DNA of 64,000 bases, from assembly GCF_000430725.1 (NCBI RefSeq), contig NZ_AUMO01000038.1, positions 1 to 64,000 on the forward strand, read 5' to 3'. Made by a program: the position numbers and the translations under genes. This DNA is from Azohydromonas australica DSM 1124 (lineage in GTDB: Bacteria; Pseudomonadota; Gammaproteobacteria; Burkholderiales; Burkholderiaceae_C). The notes below the pieces were generated by a model. The model did no database searches. It saw nothing but the letters and a program-made list of their open reading frames with translations, and was not told the DNA's origin. This document shows positions 1 through 7,337 of the stretch, one piece after another; position 1 is the first letter of the stretch, and each line of letters starts with the position of its first letter.

Positions 1-335
1 CCGGGCACATGAACGTGCTGCTGGCCGAAGCCGAGGTGCCCTACGACCAGGTCTTCGAGATGGAGGACATCAACGGCGAGTTCGGCCAGGCCGACGTGGC
101 CATCATCCTGGGCGCCAACGACGTGGTGAACCCCGCCGCGCTGCAAAAGGGCAGCCCCATCTACGGCATGCCGATCCTGGAGGCCTACAAGGCCAAGACC
201 GTGATCGTGAACAAGCGCTCGATGGCCGCGGGCTACGCGGGCCTAGACAACGAGCTGTTCTACATGGACAAGACCATGATGGTCTTCGGCGACGCCAAGA
301 AGGTCGTGGAGGACATGGTCAAGGCCGTGGAGTGA
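1..335 (+). CDS. pntB: NAD(P) transhydrogenase subunit beta, C-terminal part
   Basis: This is the C-terminal end (about 110 residues) of the membrane-anchored beta subunit of proton-translocating transhydrogenase, which uses the proton gradient to reduce NADP+ with NADH. The fragment is the soluble NADP(H)-binding domain III: it shows the family stretches around [13 protein letters not shown] (about codons 36-48 from the first visible Met at position 9) and [20 protein letters not shown], then the usual ending with an FGDAKK motif. The reading frame is open to the window edge, so the start, the membrane domain and the alpha subunits lie upstream of position 1. It ends with TGA, followed by a strong hairpin. 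The family assignment is very secure. Confidence 0.96.
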   Translation, partial: GHMNVLLAEAEVPYDQVFEMEDINGEFGQADVAIILGANDVVNPAALQKGSPIYGMPILEAYKAKTVIVNKRSMAAGYAGLDNELFYMDKTMMVFGDAKKVVEDMVKAVE

Positions 336-346
336 GGCATCGCGGA

Positions 347-386
347 CCAGGGAAATTGCGCGGGCGAAAGCCCGTGCTTTCCCTGG
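347..386 (+). terminator. Strong stem-loop after pntB with GAAA loop
   Basis: A nearly perfect hairpin begins 11 bases after the pntB stop. The outer arms are CCAGGGAAA (347-355) and TTTCCCTGG (378-386). A two-base TT bulge leads into inner arms GCGCGGGC (358-365) and GCCCGTGC (370-377), with one G-T pair, closed by a GAAA tetraloop (366-369). No T-run follows, so it may be a processing or stability element, or a Rho-assisted end, rather than a classical intrinsic terminator. Confidence 0.55.
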
Positions 387-490
387 GCCCGCCCGTGACT
401 TTCGTCACCGCAAAGTCGTGATGAAAGGCCCACGGCAGCAGTGACGTTCAGCAGCGTAAATCTACGTATGGGGCACCTAGAGTGCTCTGC

Positions 491-1117
491 ATGAAGTTTC
501 CGCTGTCAAACCATCCGCTGCGCAAAACCATCGGCTGTCAGCTGAAGTCCCACCCGCTGCTCGCGGGCCTGGACGATGCGGCACACGCCGACTTGGCCGG
601 GTTGCTCAGCGTCCATGAAGGCCAACGTGGGGAGCGGCTGCTGGAGCAAGGCAGCCGCGACCTGCACCAGTTCTTCGTGCTCGAAGGCCTGCTCAAGCGC
701 GTGGTCAGCAGTGCCCAGGGCCGCGAGATGACGCTGCGCTTCGCCGCGGAGCAGGACATGGAAACCGGCTATGAAGCCTGGACCCAGTACACCGGCTCCG
801 GCTTCGCGGTCGTCTGCGCCAAGCGCTCGCTCGTGGCCTGCCTGCCGATGGGCGAGTGGGCCGCGTTCCTGGAGCGCCATCCCCGCGTGCAGACGCGCTT
901 CCACGAACGCCTGGTGCAGATCAGTGCGGCGATGGTCGAGCACGCGGTCGGGCTGCTGCTGCTGGATGCGCCCAGCCGGGTGCACCAGTTCTCCAGCCGG
1001 CATCCCGACCTGGCCGACCGGCTGCCGCACAAGGACGTGGCGTCCTTCCTGAACCTGTCGGCGGAGACCTTCTGCCGCCTGACCCGCCCGCAGCGACGCG
1101 CGTTGCAGGCTGCCTGA
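491..1117 (+). CDS. Crp/Fnr-family transcriptional regulator
   Basis: A 208-residue regulator with an N-terminal cyclic-nucleotide-binding-like beta barrel (about residues 25-125, with the GSRDLHQFFVLEGLLKRV strand pair) and a C-terminal winged helix whose recognition helix reads FLNLSAETFCRLTR. The N-terminus lacks the clustered cysteines of FNR, so an iron-sulfur oxygen sensor is unlikely; the effector is unknown. ATG at 491 is chosen over an in-frame GTG at 482 because it begins the usual short N-terminal extension. It lies 49 bases upstream of a NarL-type response regulator on the same strand, so the two may be co-transcribed. The family is clear, the target genes are not. Confidence 0.85.
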   Translation: MKFPLSNHPLRKTIGCQLKSHPLLAGLDDAAHADLAGLLSVHEGQRGERLLEQGSRDLHQFFVLEGLLKRVVSSAQGREMTLRFAAEQDMETGYEAWTQYTGSGFAVVCAKRSLVACLPMGEWAAFLERHPRVQTRFHERLVQISAAMVEHAVGLLLLDAPSRVHQFSSRHPDLADRLPHKDVASFLNLSAETFCRLTRPQRRALQAA

Positions 1118-1166
1118 CATGCAGCCGGCCGGGACGGTTGCGGGGACGCGCTTAACATGGGCCTCC

Positions 1167-1862
1167 ATGAGTACGGAAGGAACCTCGGCCCAGCGCATCC
1201 GCCTGCTGATCGTTGACGACCAGCCCCTGGTGCGGCGCGGTCTTGCGCTGATGCTGTCCATGGAGCCCGACATGGAAGTCGTGGGCGAGGCGGGCGACGG
1301 CATCGAGGCCATCGAGCTGGCCAGGCAGCGTCGGCCCGATGTCGTGCTGATGGACCTGCACATGCCGCGCAAGGGCGGCGTGGGCGCCACGCGCGAGATC
1401 ACTGCCTCGCTGCCCCAGACACGTGTGCTGGTGCTCACCACACTGGAAGCCGAGCAGTCGGTGTTCGACGCCGTGCGGGCCGGTGCGATGGCCTACCTGC
1501 TCAAGGACGCCACCGAGCAGGAGGTGATCGAAACGGTGCGGGCGGTGCACCGCGGCGAGTCGCGCATGACCCCGCAGATCGCACGCAAGGTGCTCGACCA
1601 GTTCCGCCGCATGGCCGCGACGGCCCCGCCGCCGGAGCATCGGCGCGAGGAGCCCCAAGACCCGGCCGTGCTGCTGACCGAAAAGGAAAACAGCGTGCTG
1701 CAGCTCATCGCCGAGGGCAAGAGCAACAAGCAGATCGGCACGATGCTGTCCCTGGCCGAGGGCACGGTGAAGAACTATGTGAGCCGCATCATGGAGAAGC
1801 TGCACGCCGGCAGCCGCACCGAGCTGGCGGTGATCGCGCTGCGCCAGCGCCGGGTCGAATAG
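1167..1862 (+). CDS. NarL/LuxR-type response regulator
   Basis: A two-component response regulator of about 231 residues. The N-terminal receiver domain shows the acidic pair in LLIVDDQPLVRRG, the phosphoacceptor Asp63 in VVLMDLHMP, the Thr switch in VLVLTT and the Lys in YLLKDA. A linker rich in Pro and Glu leads to a C-terminal LuxR helix-turn-helix (LTEKENSVLQLIAEGKSNKQI, then GTVKNYVSRIMEKL). ATG 1167 was preferred to an in-frame ATG at 1119, which would add 16 residues without domain character. It converges, one base apart, on the oxalate/formate-type transporter. Its likely partner is the HisKA_3 kinase at 3284-4804, inferred from proximity and matching family. Confidence 0.88.
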   Translation: MSTEGTSAQRIRLLIVDDQPLVRRGLALMLSMEPDMEVVGEAGDGIEAIELARQRRPDVVLMDLHMPRKGGVGATREITASLPQTRVLVLTTLEAEQSVFDAVRAGAMAYLLKDATEQEVIETVRAVHRGESRMTPQIARKVLDQFRRMAATAPPPEHRREEPQDPAVLLTEKENSVLQLIAEGKSNKQIGTMLSLAEGTVKNYVSRIMEKLHAGSRTELAVIALRQRRVE

Positions 1863-1863
1863 C

Positions 1864-3273
1864 TCAACGCGGCGGCAGTTCGAGCAGCCGCTGCCGCATC
1901 GGCCGCAGCACGAACCACGCCAGCAGCACCGCCAGCACGTTCATGCCGAAGGCGATCAGGAAGACCGCGTGCCAGTCGTGCAAGGCCAGGACGAGCGCGC
2001 TCGACAGCGGCACCGCCAGGGAGGCTACGCCCTTGGCCGTGTAGAGCAGGCCGGCATTGGCCGCCGCGTACCGGGAGCCGAAGGTGTCCGCGCAGATCGA
2101 CGGGAACAGGCTGTAGATCTCGCCCCAGGCAAAGAACAGCGCGCCGCTGAGCAGCACGAAGCCCAGCGGATGCGCCCCCAGCTCGTACAGCGCGAGGATG
2201 GCCGCGGCTTCCAGCGAGAACGCGATCACCATCGTCTGCTCGCGGCCGATGCGGTCCGACACCCAGCCGAACACGAGGCGCGTGAGCCCGTTGAGCACGC
2301 GGTCCAGCGCCAGCGCGAAGGTGAGCGCGGGCAGCACCAGCCCCGCGATGCTCACCAGGGCGTCGTCGATCTTGAAGTCGCGGGCGATGAGCGCGAGCTG
2401 CGCCGTGGCCATCAGGCCGCCGGCGGCCACCAGCACGAAGATCGCGTACATCGCCCAGAACGTCGGCTGGCACAGCACCTCACTGGGCGTGTAGTCGCGC
2501 CGGGACTGGCCCAGGTGCTCGGGCACGGGCGGGATACGGATCTGCTTGAGCAACTTGTTCGGGTCTTCCAGCCCGAGTGCGAGCGCGATCACCAGCAGCC
2601 CCTGGCCCAAGCCGAAGTACAGGAAGGCGGCTTCGTAGCCCCGCGACTCGATCACCATCGAGATGGGCACGATGCTCAGTGCCGAGCCGGCGCCGAAGCT
2701 CGCCGCCACCAGGCCCACTGCGAGGCCGCGCCGGTCGGGAAACCATTTCAGGGCGCAGCCCACGCAGGTGCCGTAGACCGCGCCCGCGCCAGTGCCGCTG
2801 ATGGCGGCAGCCGCGTACAGCAAGGGCAGCGAGTCGACGAAGGCGTTCATCACCCAGCCGATCGCGCACAGCAGCCCCCCGGCCAGCACGACCGGGCGCG
2901 GACCGAAGCGGTCGACGAGGTAACCCTCGATCGGCACGAACCACGTCTGCGTGACGACGAAGACCGCGAACGCGACCTGGATCGCCGCATGGCTCCAGCC
3001 GAACCGGTCCGCGAACGGATTGACGAATAGCGTCCAGCCGTACTGCAGGTTGGCGATGGTCGCCATGCACACCATCGCCACCGCCAGCTGCCCCCAGCGG
3101 AACCGCGGGCCCGGCGGCGCCTCTTGCGTGAGCTCGTCGGGCCAGTGCACGAGCACGGCGGATCGCCGGCGTGCGGGCAGGGCGCCCGCAGGGTTCACCG
3201 GCTCTCCGCTGCCTTCAGCGCGGCGCTCATCCGACCCGCCGTTTCCAATGCCTTGCATCAGGCTCATCCTCAT
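1864..3273 (-). CDS. MFS transporter, oxalate/formate antiporter (OFA) type
   Basis: A 469-residue major facilitator protein with about 12 hydrophobic segments after a polar N-terminal extension of some 55 residues. Signature features are LQYGWTLFVNPF in the first helix, the DRFGPRPVVLAGG cytoplasmic loop and the second-half loop GWVSDRIGREQTMV. This fits the OxlT-like oxalate:formate exchange branch of the MFS, although the real substrate cannot be read from sequence. It starts 10 bases after the stop of the sensor kinase, so both probably form one minus-strand operon, while the response regulator converges from the other side. Sensor, regulator and carrier together suggest ligand-induced uptake of a small carboxylate. 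Confidence 0.85.
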   Translation of the reverse strand: MRMSLMQGIGNGGSDERRAEGSGEPVNPAGALPARRRSAVLVHWPDELTQEAPPGPRFRWGQLAVAMVCMATIANLQYGWTLFVNPFADRFGWSHAAIQVAFAVFVVTQTWFVPIEGYLVDRFGPRPVVLAGGLLCAIGWVMNAFVDSLPLLYAAAAISGTGAGAVYGTCVGCALKWFPDRRGLAVGLVAASFGAGSALSIVPISMVIESRGYEAAFLYFGLGQGLLVIALALGLEDPNKLLKQIRIPPVPEHLGQSRRDYTPSEVLCQPTFWAMYAIFVLVAAGGLMATAQLALIARDFKIDDALVSIAGLVLPALTFALALDRVLNGLTRLVFGWVSDRIGREQTMVIAFSLEAAAILALYELGAHPLGFVLLSGALFFAWGEIYSLFPSICADTFGSRYAAANAGLLYTAKGVASLAVPLSSALVLALHDWHAVFLIAFGMNVLAVLLAWFVLRPMRQRLLELPPR

Positions 3274-3283
3274 GGCTTGCGGC

Positions 3284-4804
3284 TCAGGGCGTGGGCGCGG
3301 CGTGCTTCACGCCGTTGTTGCCTGAGCGCATCTCCGGGCCGACGCGCAGCCGCAGCCGCACGGTGGTGCCAGCGCCGGGTGTGCTGTGCAGCTCAAGCTC
3401 GGCGTCGACCAGCTGCGCCTGTTCCTGCATGCCCAGCAGCCCGTAGTGCCCGGGATGCGGCTCCGCGACGTCGAAACCCACGCCGTCGTCCTTGATCGCC
3501 AGCTCGATGGTGCCGTCGCCCAGGTCCTTCAGCGCCACGTCGACGTGCAGGGCCTGCGCGTGCTGGCCGATGTTGCGCAGTGTCTCCTCGGCGATGCGGA
3601 ACAGCGTCTCCGCGCGCGGATCGGCAAAGCTCGCCGCCTGCGGATCGGCGCTGAAGCGCACGTCCAGCCCCGTGCGCTCGACGAAGCGGTTCACGGCGCC
3701 GGCCAGCGCCGCGCCAAGGCCCAGGTCGCGCACGGCGTTCAGCCGCATCTGGCTCACCGCTTCGCGCGCCTCCTTCATCCCCTGGCGCGCCAGCTCCTCG
3801 GCGCGCTCCAGCTCCGCACCCAGGCGCTGCGGATCGCGCGCGTGCAGCATGCGCAGCGTGCGTATCTCGTGCAGCATTTCCATCATCGAGTGCGCGAGCG
3901 TGTCGTGCAGATCGCGCGCCAGCCGCAGCCGCTCGCGCACCACCGCTGCGTAGCGGCTGTCGGCCGCCAGGCGCTCCACCTCGCGCGTACGCGCCTGCAC
4001 CCGCTGCTCCAATTCCTGCGTCAACTGGTCGAGGTCGTCGTGCTCCTGCCGCAGCGCCTGCAGCAGCCGGCTGAAGGCACGCCCCAGCACGGCCACTTCG
4101 TCCCGTCCCGCGGGCTCGACGATGCCCTCGGCCTCCTGCCGCGCGACGCGCTGCACCTGCAGCGTCAGCTCGCCCAGCCGCCGCGTGAGGCCACGGGCGA
4201 AGGCCGCGCCCACCAGCGCGGCCGTGATGCTGAGCAGGATGGAGATCGCCGTCAGCTTCTCCTGCAAGCTGCCGCCATGGCCGCGGTCCTCGGCAGGCTG
4301 CACGACCGCCACCTGCAGGCCGAGCGCGGCCAGGGGTGAAGACGCGTCGCGCGGCGCCGTCACGACGACCATCCTCGTACCGTCCTCGCCCGGCACGATG
4401 GCCACGCTGGGCAGCACCGGCAGCAGCCATGGCTCCGACGTCCCCGAGGGGCTTCCAAACAGGATGTTGTGGCGCTCGTCCAGCAGCAGAAGCCGCGCGG
4501 GCGGATCGGGCTTCGTGCGTTGGCGCGCGGACTGAACGAGTGCAGCCAGCCGCTCCTGGGACGGCAGCACCGGGGCGCCGCCACCCGGCTGGGCCTGGTG
4601 CATCAGCGCCCGCTCCAGATCGGCCGCCACCTGGCCGGCGAAGCGCTTCATGAGCGCATCGCGCTGCGCCAGCATGCTGTTGGCTGCGTAGTCGCCGACC
4701 GCCACCAACGCCAGGGCAATCGCGAGCGAGAGGACGACTGCAAGCCAGGCTACGGCGGTGGCGAGACTGCGTCGGGGATCCAGGGCACGGAAATAGCGGA
4801 ACAT
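3284..4804 (-). CDS. Membrane sensor histidine kinase (HisKA_3 class)
   Basis: A 506-residue NarX/DegS-type sensor kinase. The start at 4804 gives MFRYFRALDPRR followed directly by a hydrophobic segment (about residues 15-38). A periplasmic stretch rich in Ala/Pro follows, then a second membrane segment around ISILLSITAALVGAAFA, a HAMP-like region and a coiled coil. The HisKA_3 dimerisation box carries the phosphoacceptor His300 in ARDLHDTLAHSMMEML. The HATPase domain has the N-box RIAEETLRNIGQHA and a DDGVGFD G-box. It is the probable partner of the LuxR-type regulator at 1167-1862. An in-frame ATG at 4888 would add 28 residues with no signal character and was rejected. Confidence 0.88.
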   Translation of the reverse strand: MFRYFRALDPRRSLATAVAWLAVVLSLAIALALVAVGDYAANSMLAQRDALMKRFAGQVAADLERALMHQAQPGGGAPVLPSQERLAALVQSARQRTKPDPPARLLLLDERHNILFGSPSGTSEPWLLPVLPSVAIVPGEDGTRMVVVTAPRDASSPLAALGLQVAVVQPAEDRGHGGSLQEKLTAISILLSITAALVGAAFARGLTRRLGELTLQVQRVARQEAEGIVEPAGRDEVAVLGRAFSRLLQALRQEHDDLDQLTQELEQRVQARTREVERLAADSRYAAVVRERLRLARDLHDTLAHSMMEMLHEIRTLRMLHARDPQRLGAELERAEELARQGMKEAREAVSQMRLNAVRDLGLGAALAGAVNRFVERTGLDVRFSADPQAASFADPRAETLFRIAEETLRNIGQHAQALHVDVALKDLGDGTIELAIKDDGVGFDVAEPHPGHYGLLGMQEQAQLVDAELELHSTPGAGTTVRLRLRVGPEMRSGNNGVKHAAPTP

Positions 4805-5441
4805 CGTATACACGCATGTTGCCCGTTGCCTCGCGCCTGTCCATCGGTATATCGACTGACAGAACATCGACGGGCGCGCCCGCGGCATTCACTGAAAGCC
4901 AGTGCCTGCTCACAGGGGTCGCGGTATGGCCCACCACGCAGGACCTCGCGCCGAGTCCGTTGATCACGCATCCAAGTTGACATAAACCCGATTGGCGCAC
5001 CGGCAGGGCCACGCGTGACGCCGTGCGCGTCGAGTCTCGCGGCGGCCAGGCTTGCCCGGTAGGCCGGCAAGCTTGGCTGCACCGGCCGGATGCCGCCGAG
5101 CTGCTTTCCTGCCAGTGAGCGCATCCTGACATCGAGGCCCAAGGGCTCGAAACCCAGCCAAGCCGCCACCCAGAGACAACTGAAACTGCCTGAGAAATTT
5201 TTACCAAGTCCAAAGCGTTTTGGATCGGTTCCTGCCATTCACCGCTTTCATACCACCGTCTCCACGCGGCTGTCTGACGCCTGCGCGGTGCCGCTGCCCG
5301 GCGAACGCCCGACGATCAAGCAGCCCGGCTGGCGCCTTTGCAGGCGCAGCACATGCTCCGCTGGCAAGCCAGGCGCAGCCTTGGCGACGAGTGCGCCTAC
5401 ACCCGGCGCTGGCAGGAAATGACCCCTGAGGGCTACACCGC
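4805..5441. other. Long intergenic region between sensor kinase and galT
   Basis: About 640 bases lie between the divergent kinase and galT starts. Open frames here have no recognisable protein character. The region must hold the divergent promoters. One palindrome is visible, listed separately at 5209-5224, in a locally AT-richer stretch around 5185-5225. No RNA gene was recognised. Confidence 0.5.
5209..5224. promoter_or_regulatory. CG-centred palindrome upstream of galT
   Basis: TCCAAAGCGTTTTGGA has 6-base arms (TCCAAA/TTTGGA) around a central CG, the general architecture of LacI/GalR-family operators. It lies about 220 bases upstream of galT. No such regulator is encoded nearby, so the assignment rests only on symmetry and position. 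Confidence 0.3.
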
Positions 5442-6491
5442 ATGACCGACCTTTTCGACCCCACCGAGCATCCGCACCGCCGCCGCAACCCGCTCACCGG
5501 GCGCTGGGTGCTTGTATCCCCGCACCGCGCCAAGCGGCCCTGGCAGGGCCGGCAAGAAGACCCAGCGGCGGCCGGGTTGCCGTCCTACGATCCGGGCTGC
5601 TATCTCTGCCCGGGCAACCAGCGCGTCAATGGCGAGCGCAACCCGGACTACCGGGGCACCTTCGTCTTCACCAACGACCACGCGGCGCTGATGGCCGAGG
5701 TGCCCGACGTGCCGCCCGCCCTGGCCACCGATGCGCTGTTCAGCGCGCAGCCCGCGCGCGGCACCAGCCGCGTGGTGTGCTTCTCGCCGGACCACGCCCG
5801 CACGCTGCCCGAGCTGAGCCCGGAGGCCATCACCGGCGTGGTGGACACCTGGTGCGCGCAATGCGCCGAGCTGGGCCAGCGCTACGCCTGGGTGCAGGTG
5901 TTCGAGAACAAGGGCGAGCTCATGGGGTGCTCGCAACCGCACCCGCACGGGCAGATCTGGGCCACGGACTTCGTGCCCGACGAGCCCGCCACGGAGGATG
6001 TGCAGCAGCGCGACTACTTTGCCCGCCACGGCCGGCCCATGCTGCTGGACGTGGCTGCGGCCGAGGAGTCCGCCGGCGAGCGCGTGGTGGTGAAAACCGA
6101 GCATTGGCTGGCCGTGGTGCCCTTCTGGGCCACCTGGCCCTTCGAAACCCTGCTGCTGCCGCGCTTCCCGGTGCAGCGCCTGCCGCAGCTGGACGCGGCG
6201 CAGCGCGCCGACTTGGCACTGCTGCTCAAGCGGCTCACCACACGCTATGACAACCTGTTCCAGTGCCCGTTTCCGTACTCGATGGGCTGGCACGGCGCAC
6301 CCTTCGACGAGCGCGATCCGCTGCCTTGGCAGTTGCACGCGCACTTTTATCCGCCGCTGCTGCGCTCGGCCACGGTGCGCAAGTTCATGGTCGGCTTCGA
6401 GATGCTGGCCGAGGCGCAGCGCGACCTCACGCCCGAACAGGCCGCCGAGCGCTTGCGCGTGCAGAGCGAGCGCCACTATCTCGACCGTTGA
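5442..6491 (+). CDS. galT: Galactose-1-phosphate uridylyltransferase
   Basis: A 349-residue Leloir-pathway enzyme that exchanges UMP between UDP-glucose and galactose-1-phosphate. Visible hallmarks are the zinc-ligand pair C53/C56 in CYLCPGNQR, the substrate stretch [11 protein letters not shown], and the active-site HPH triad in [12 protein letters not shown] (H167-P-H169; H169 is the expected uridylylated nucleophile). The C-terminal half has the GWHGAPF and [20 protein letters not shown] stretches, the latter carrying further metal-binding histidines. Length matches the family. No galK, galE or galM is adjacent, so it stands alone here. Start ATG is the only reasonable one. Confidence 0.95.
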   Translation: MTDLFDPTEHPHRRRNPLTGRWVLVSPHRAKRPWQGRQEDPAAAGLPSYDPGCYLCPGNQRVNGERNPDYRGTFVFTNDHAALMAEVPDVPPALATDALFSAQPARGTSRVVCFSPDHARTLPELSPEAITGVVDTWCAQCAELGQRYAWVQVFENKGELMGCSQPHPHGQIWATDFVPDEPATEDVQQRDYFARHGRPMLLDVAAAEESAGERVVVKTEHWLAVVPFWATWPFETLLLPRFPVQRLPQLDAAQRADLALLLKRLTTRYDNLFQCPFPYSMGWHGAPFDERDPLPWQLHAHFYPPLLRSATVRKFMVGFEMLAEAQRDLTPEQAAERLRVQSERHYLDR

Positions 6492-6599
6492 AGCCGATGT
6501 GCCGGATCGAATGAGATCGCTCCGGCACACCCGCGCAGTCCGGATCTGCAAGGCCTATGACGAGGTGGGCATCCACAATGGCTGCACTGGAGCCCGACC

Positions 6600-7121
6600 A
6601 TGCATCTTGCCGCCGACCCATGCCTGATTCGTGAGTGGCGCCGCGCCGACAAGGCCGCCCTGGTGAGACTGGCCGACAACCGCAGCATCTGGCGCAACCT
6701 CACGCACCTGTTTCCGTTTCCCTATACCGAGGCCGACGCGGAAGGCTGGTTCGATTTCCTGGCGCGGCAGGCGCCGTTGACGCACTGGGCCATCGAATAC
6801 CAGGGCGCGCTCGCGGGCGGCATCGGCCTGATTCTGGGCGAAGGCGTGTATTCGAAATCGGCGCGCATCGGCTATTGGCTGGGCGAGCCTTTCTGGGGCC
6901 GCGGCATTGCCACCGCCGCCGTGCGCGCGGTGACGCCGCATGCCATGAAGGCCTACGGGCTGTGCCGGGTGGAGGCCGCGGTACTGGCCTGGAATCCCGC
7001 TTCGGTCCGGGTGCTGCAAAAGGCCGGCTACGAGCAGGAAGGATTGCTGCGGCGCAGCGTTTACAAGGACGGACAGGTCATCGACTGCCTGCTGTACGCC
7101 CAGGTCGCAGAAGCCGGGTGA
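6600..7121 (+). CDS. GNAT-family N-acetyltransferase (RimJ/RimL-like)
   Basis: A 173-residue GCN5-related acetyltransferase that would transfer acetyl from acetyl-CoA to an amine. It shows the N-terminal LIREWRRADKAALVRLADN strand/helix, the motif ARIGYWLGEPFWGRGIATAAV containing the acetyl-CoA loop (WGRGIAT), and the closing NPASVRVLQKAGYEQEGLLRRS typical of the RimJ/RimL group. Substrate is unknown. It sits 108 bases after galT on the same strand. A further open stretch continues in the same frame after its stop (see 7188-7337). Confidence 0.88.
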   Translation: MHLAADPCLIREWRRADKAALVRLADNRSIWRNLTHLFPFPYTEADAEGWFDFLARQAPLTHWAIEYQGALAGGIGLILGEGVYSKSARIGYWLGEPFWGRGIATAAVRAVTPHAMKAYGLCRVEAAVLAWNPASVRVLQKAGYEQEGLLRRSVYKDGQVIDCLLYAQVAEAG

Positions 7122-7187
7122 AGCTGCAACGGCAATTTCCGACACTCTGGTCCGTGGATGGTGATCTGTACCGGAAGGCCGGGCCGG

Positions 7188-7337
7188 ATGGCTGCGGCCA
7201 ACCGCTACCATGCCACGGGCGCCGATCTCTCCAATGCCTGGGCGTCAGCGGGGCCCAACGCCGACCCGGCCTCCATACAGTCCCGCATCAGCGCTGTGGA
7301 GAGCGCCTATTTCAATAATTCCGGCAGGTCGCCTTGA
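7188..7337 (+). CDS. Possible small protein (49 aa) overlapping the kinase start
   Basis: From ATG 7188 the sequence reads a 49-residue peptide beginning MAAANRYHATGADLSNAWAS and ending YFNNSGRSP, whose TGA (7335-7337) overlaps the TTG start of the downstream hybrid kinase (TTGA). An upstream in-frame ATG at 7158 would give 59 residues. It lies in the same frame as the preceding acetyltransferase, after its stop codon. It has no membrane segment and no family I recognise. The overlap would fit translational coupling, but no convincing ribosome site is seen, so it may be chance. Confidence 0.3.
   Translation: MAAANRYHATGADLSNAWASAGPNADPASIQSRISAVESAYFNNSGRSP

Noticed and set aside
5090..5422. 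Open frame in the kinase-galT gap
   Set aside because: No domain, no signal peptide, no ribosome site and composition unlike neighbouring proteins.
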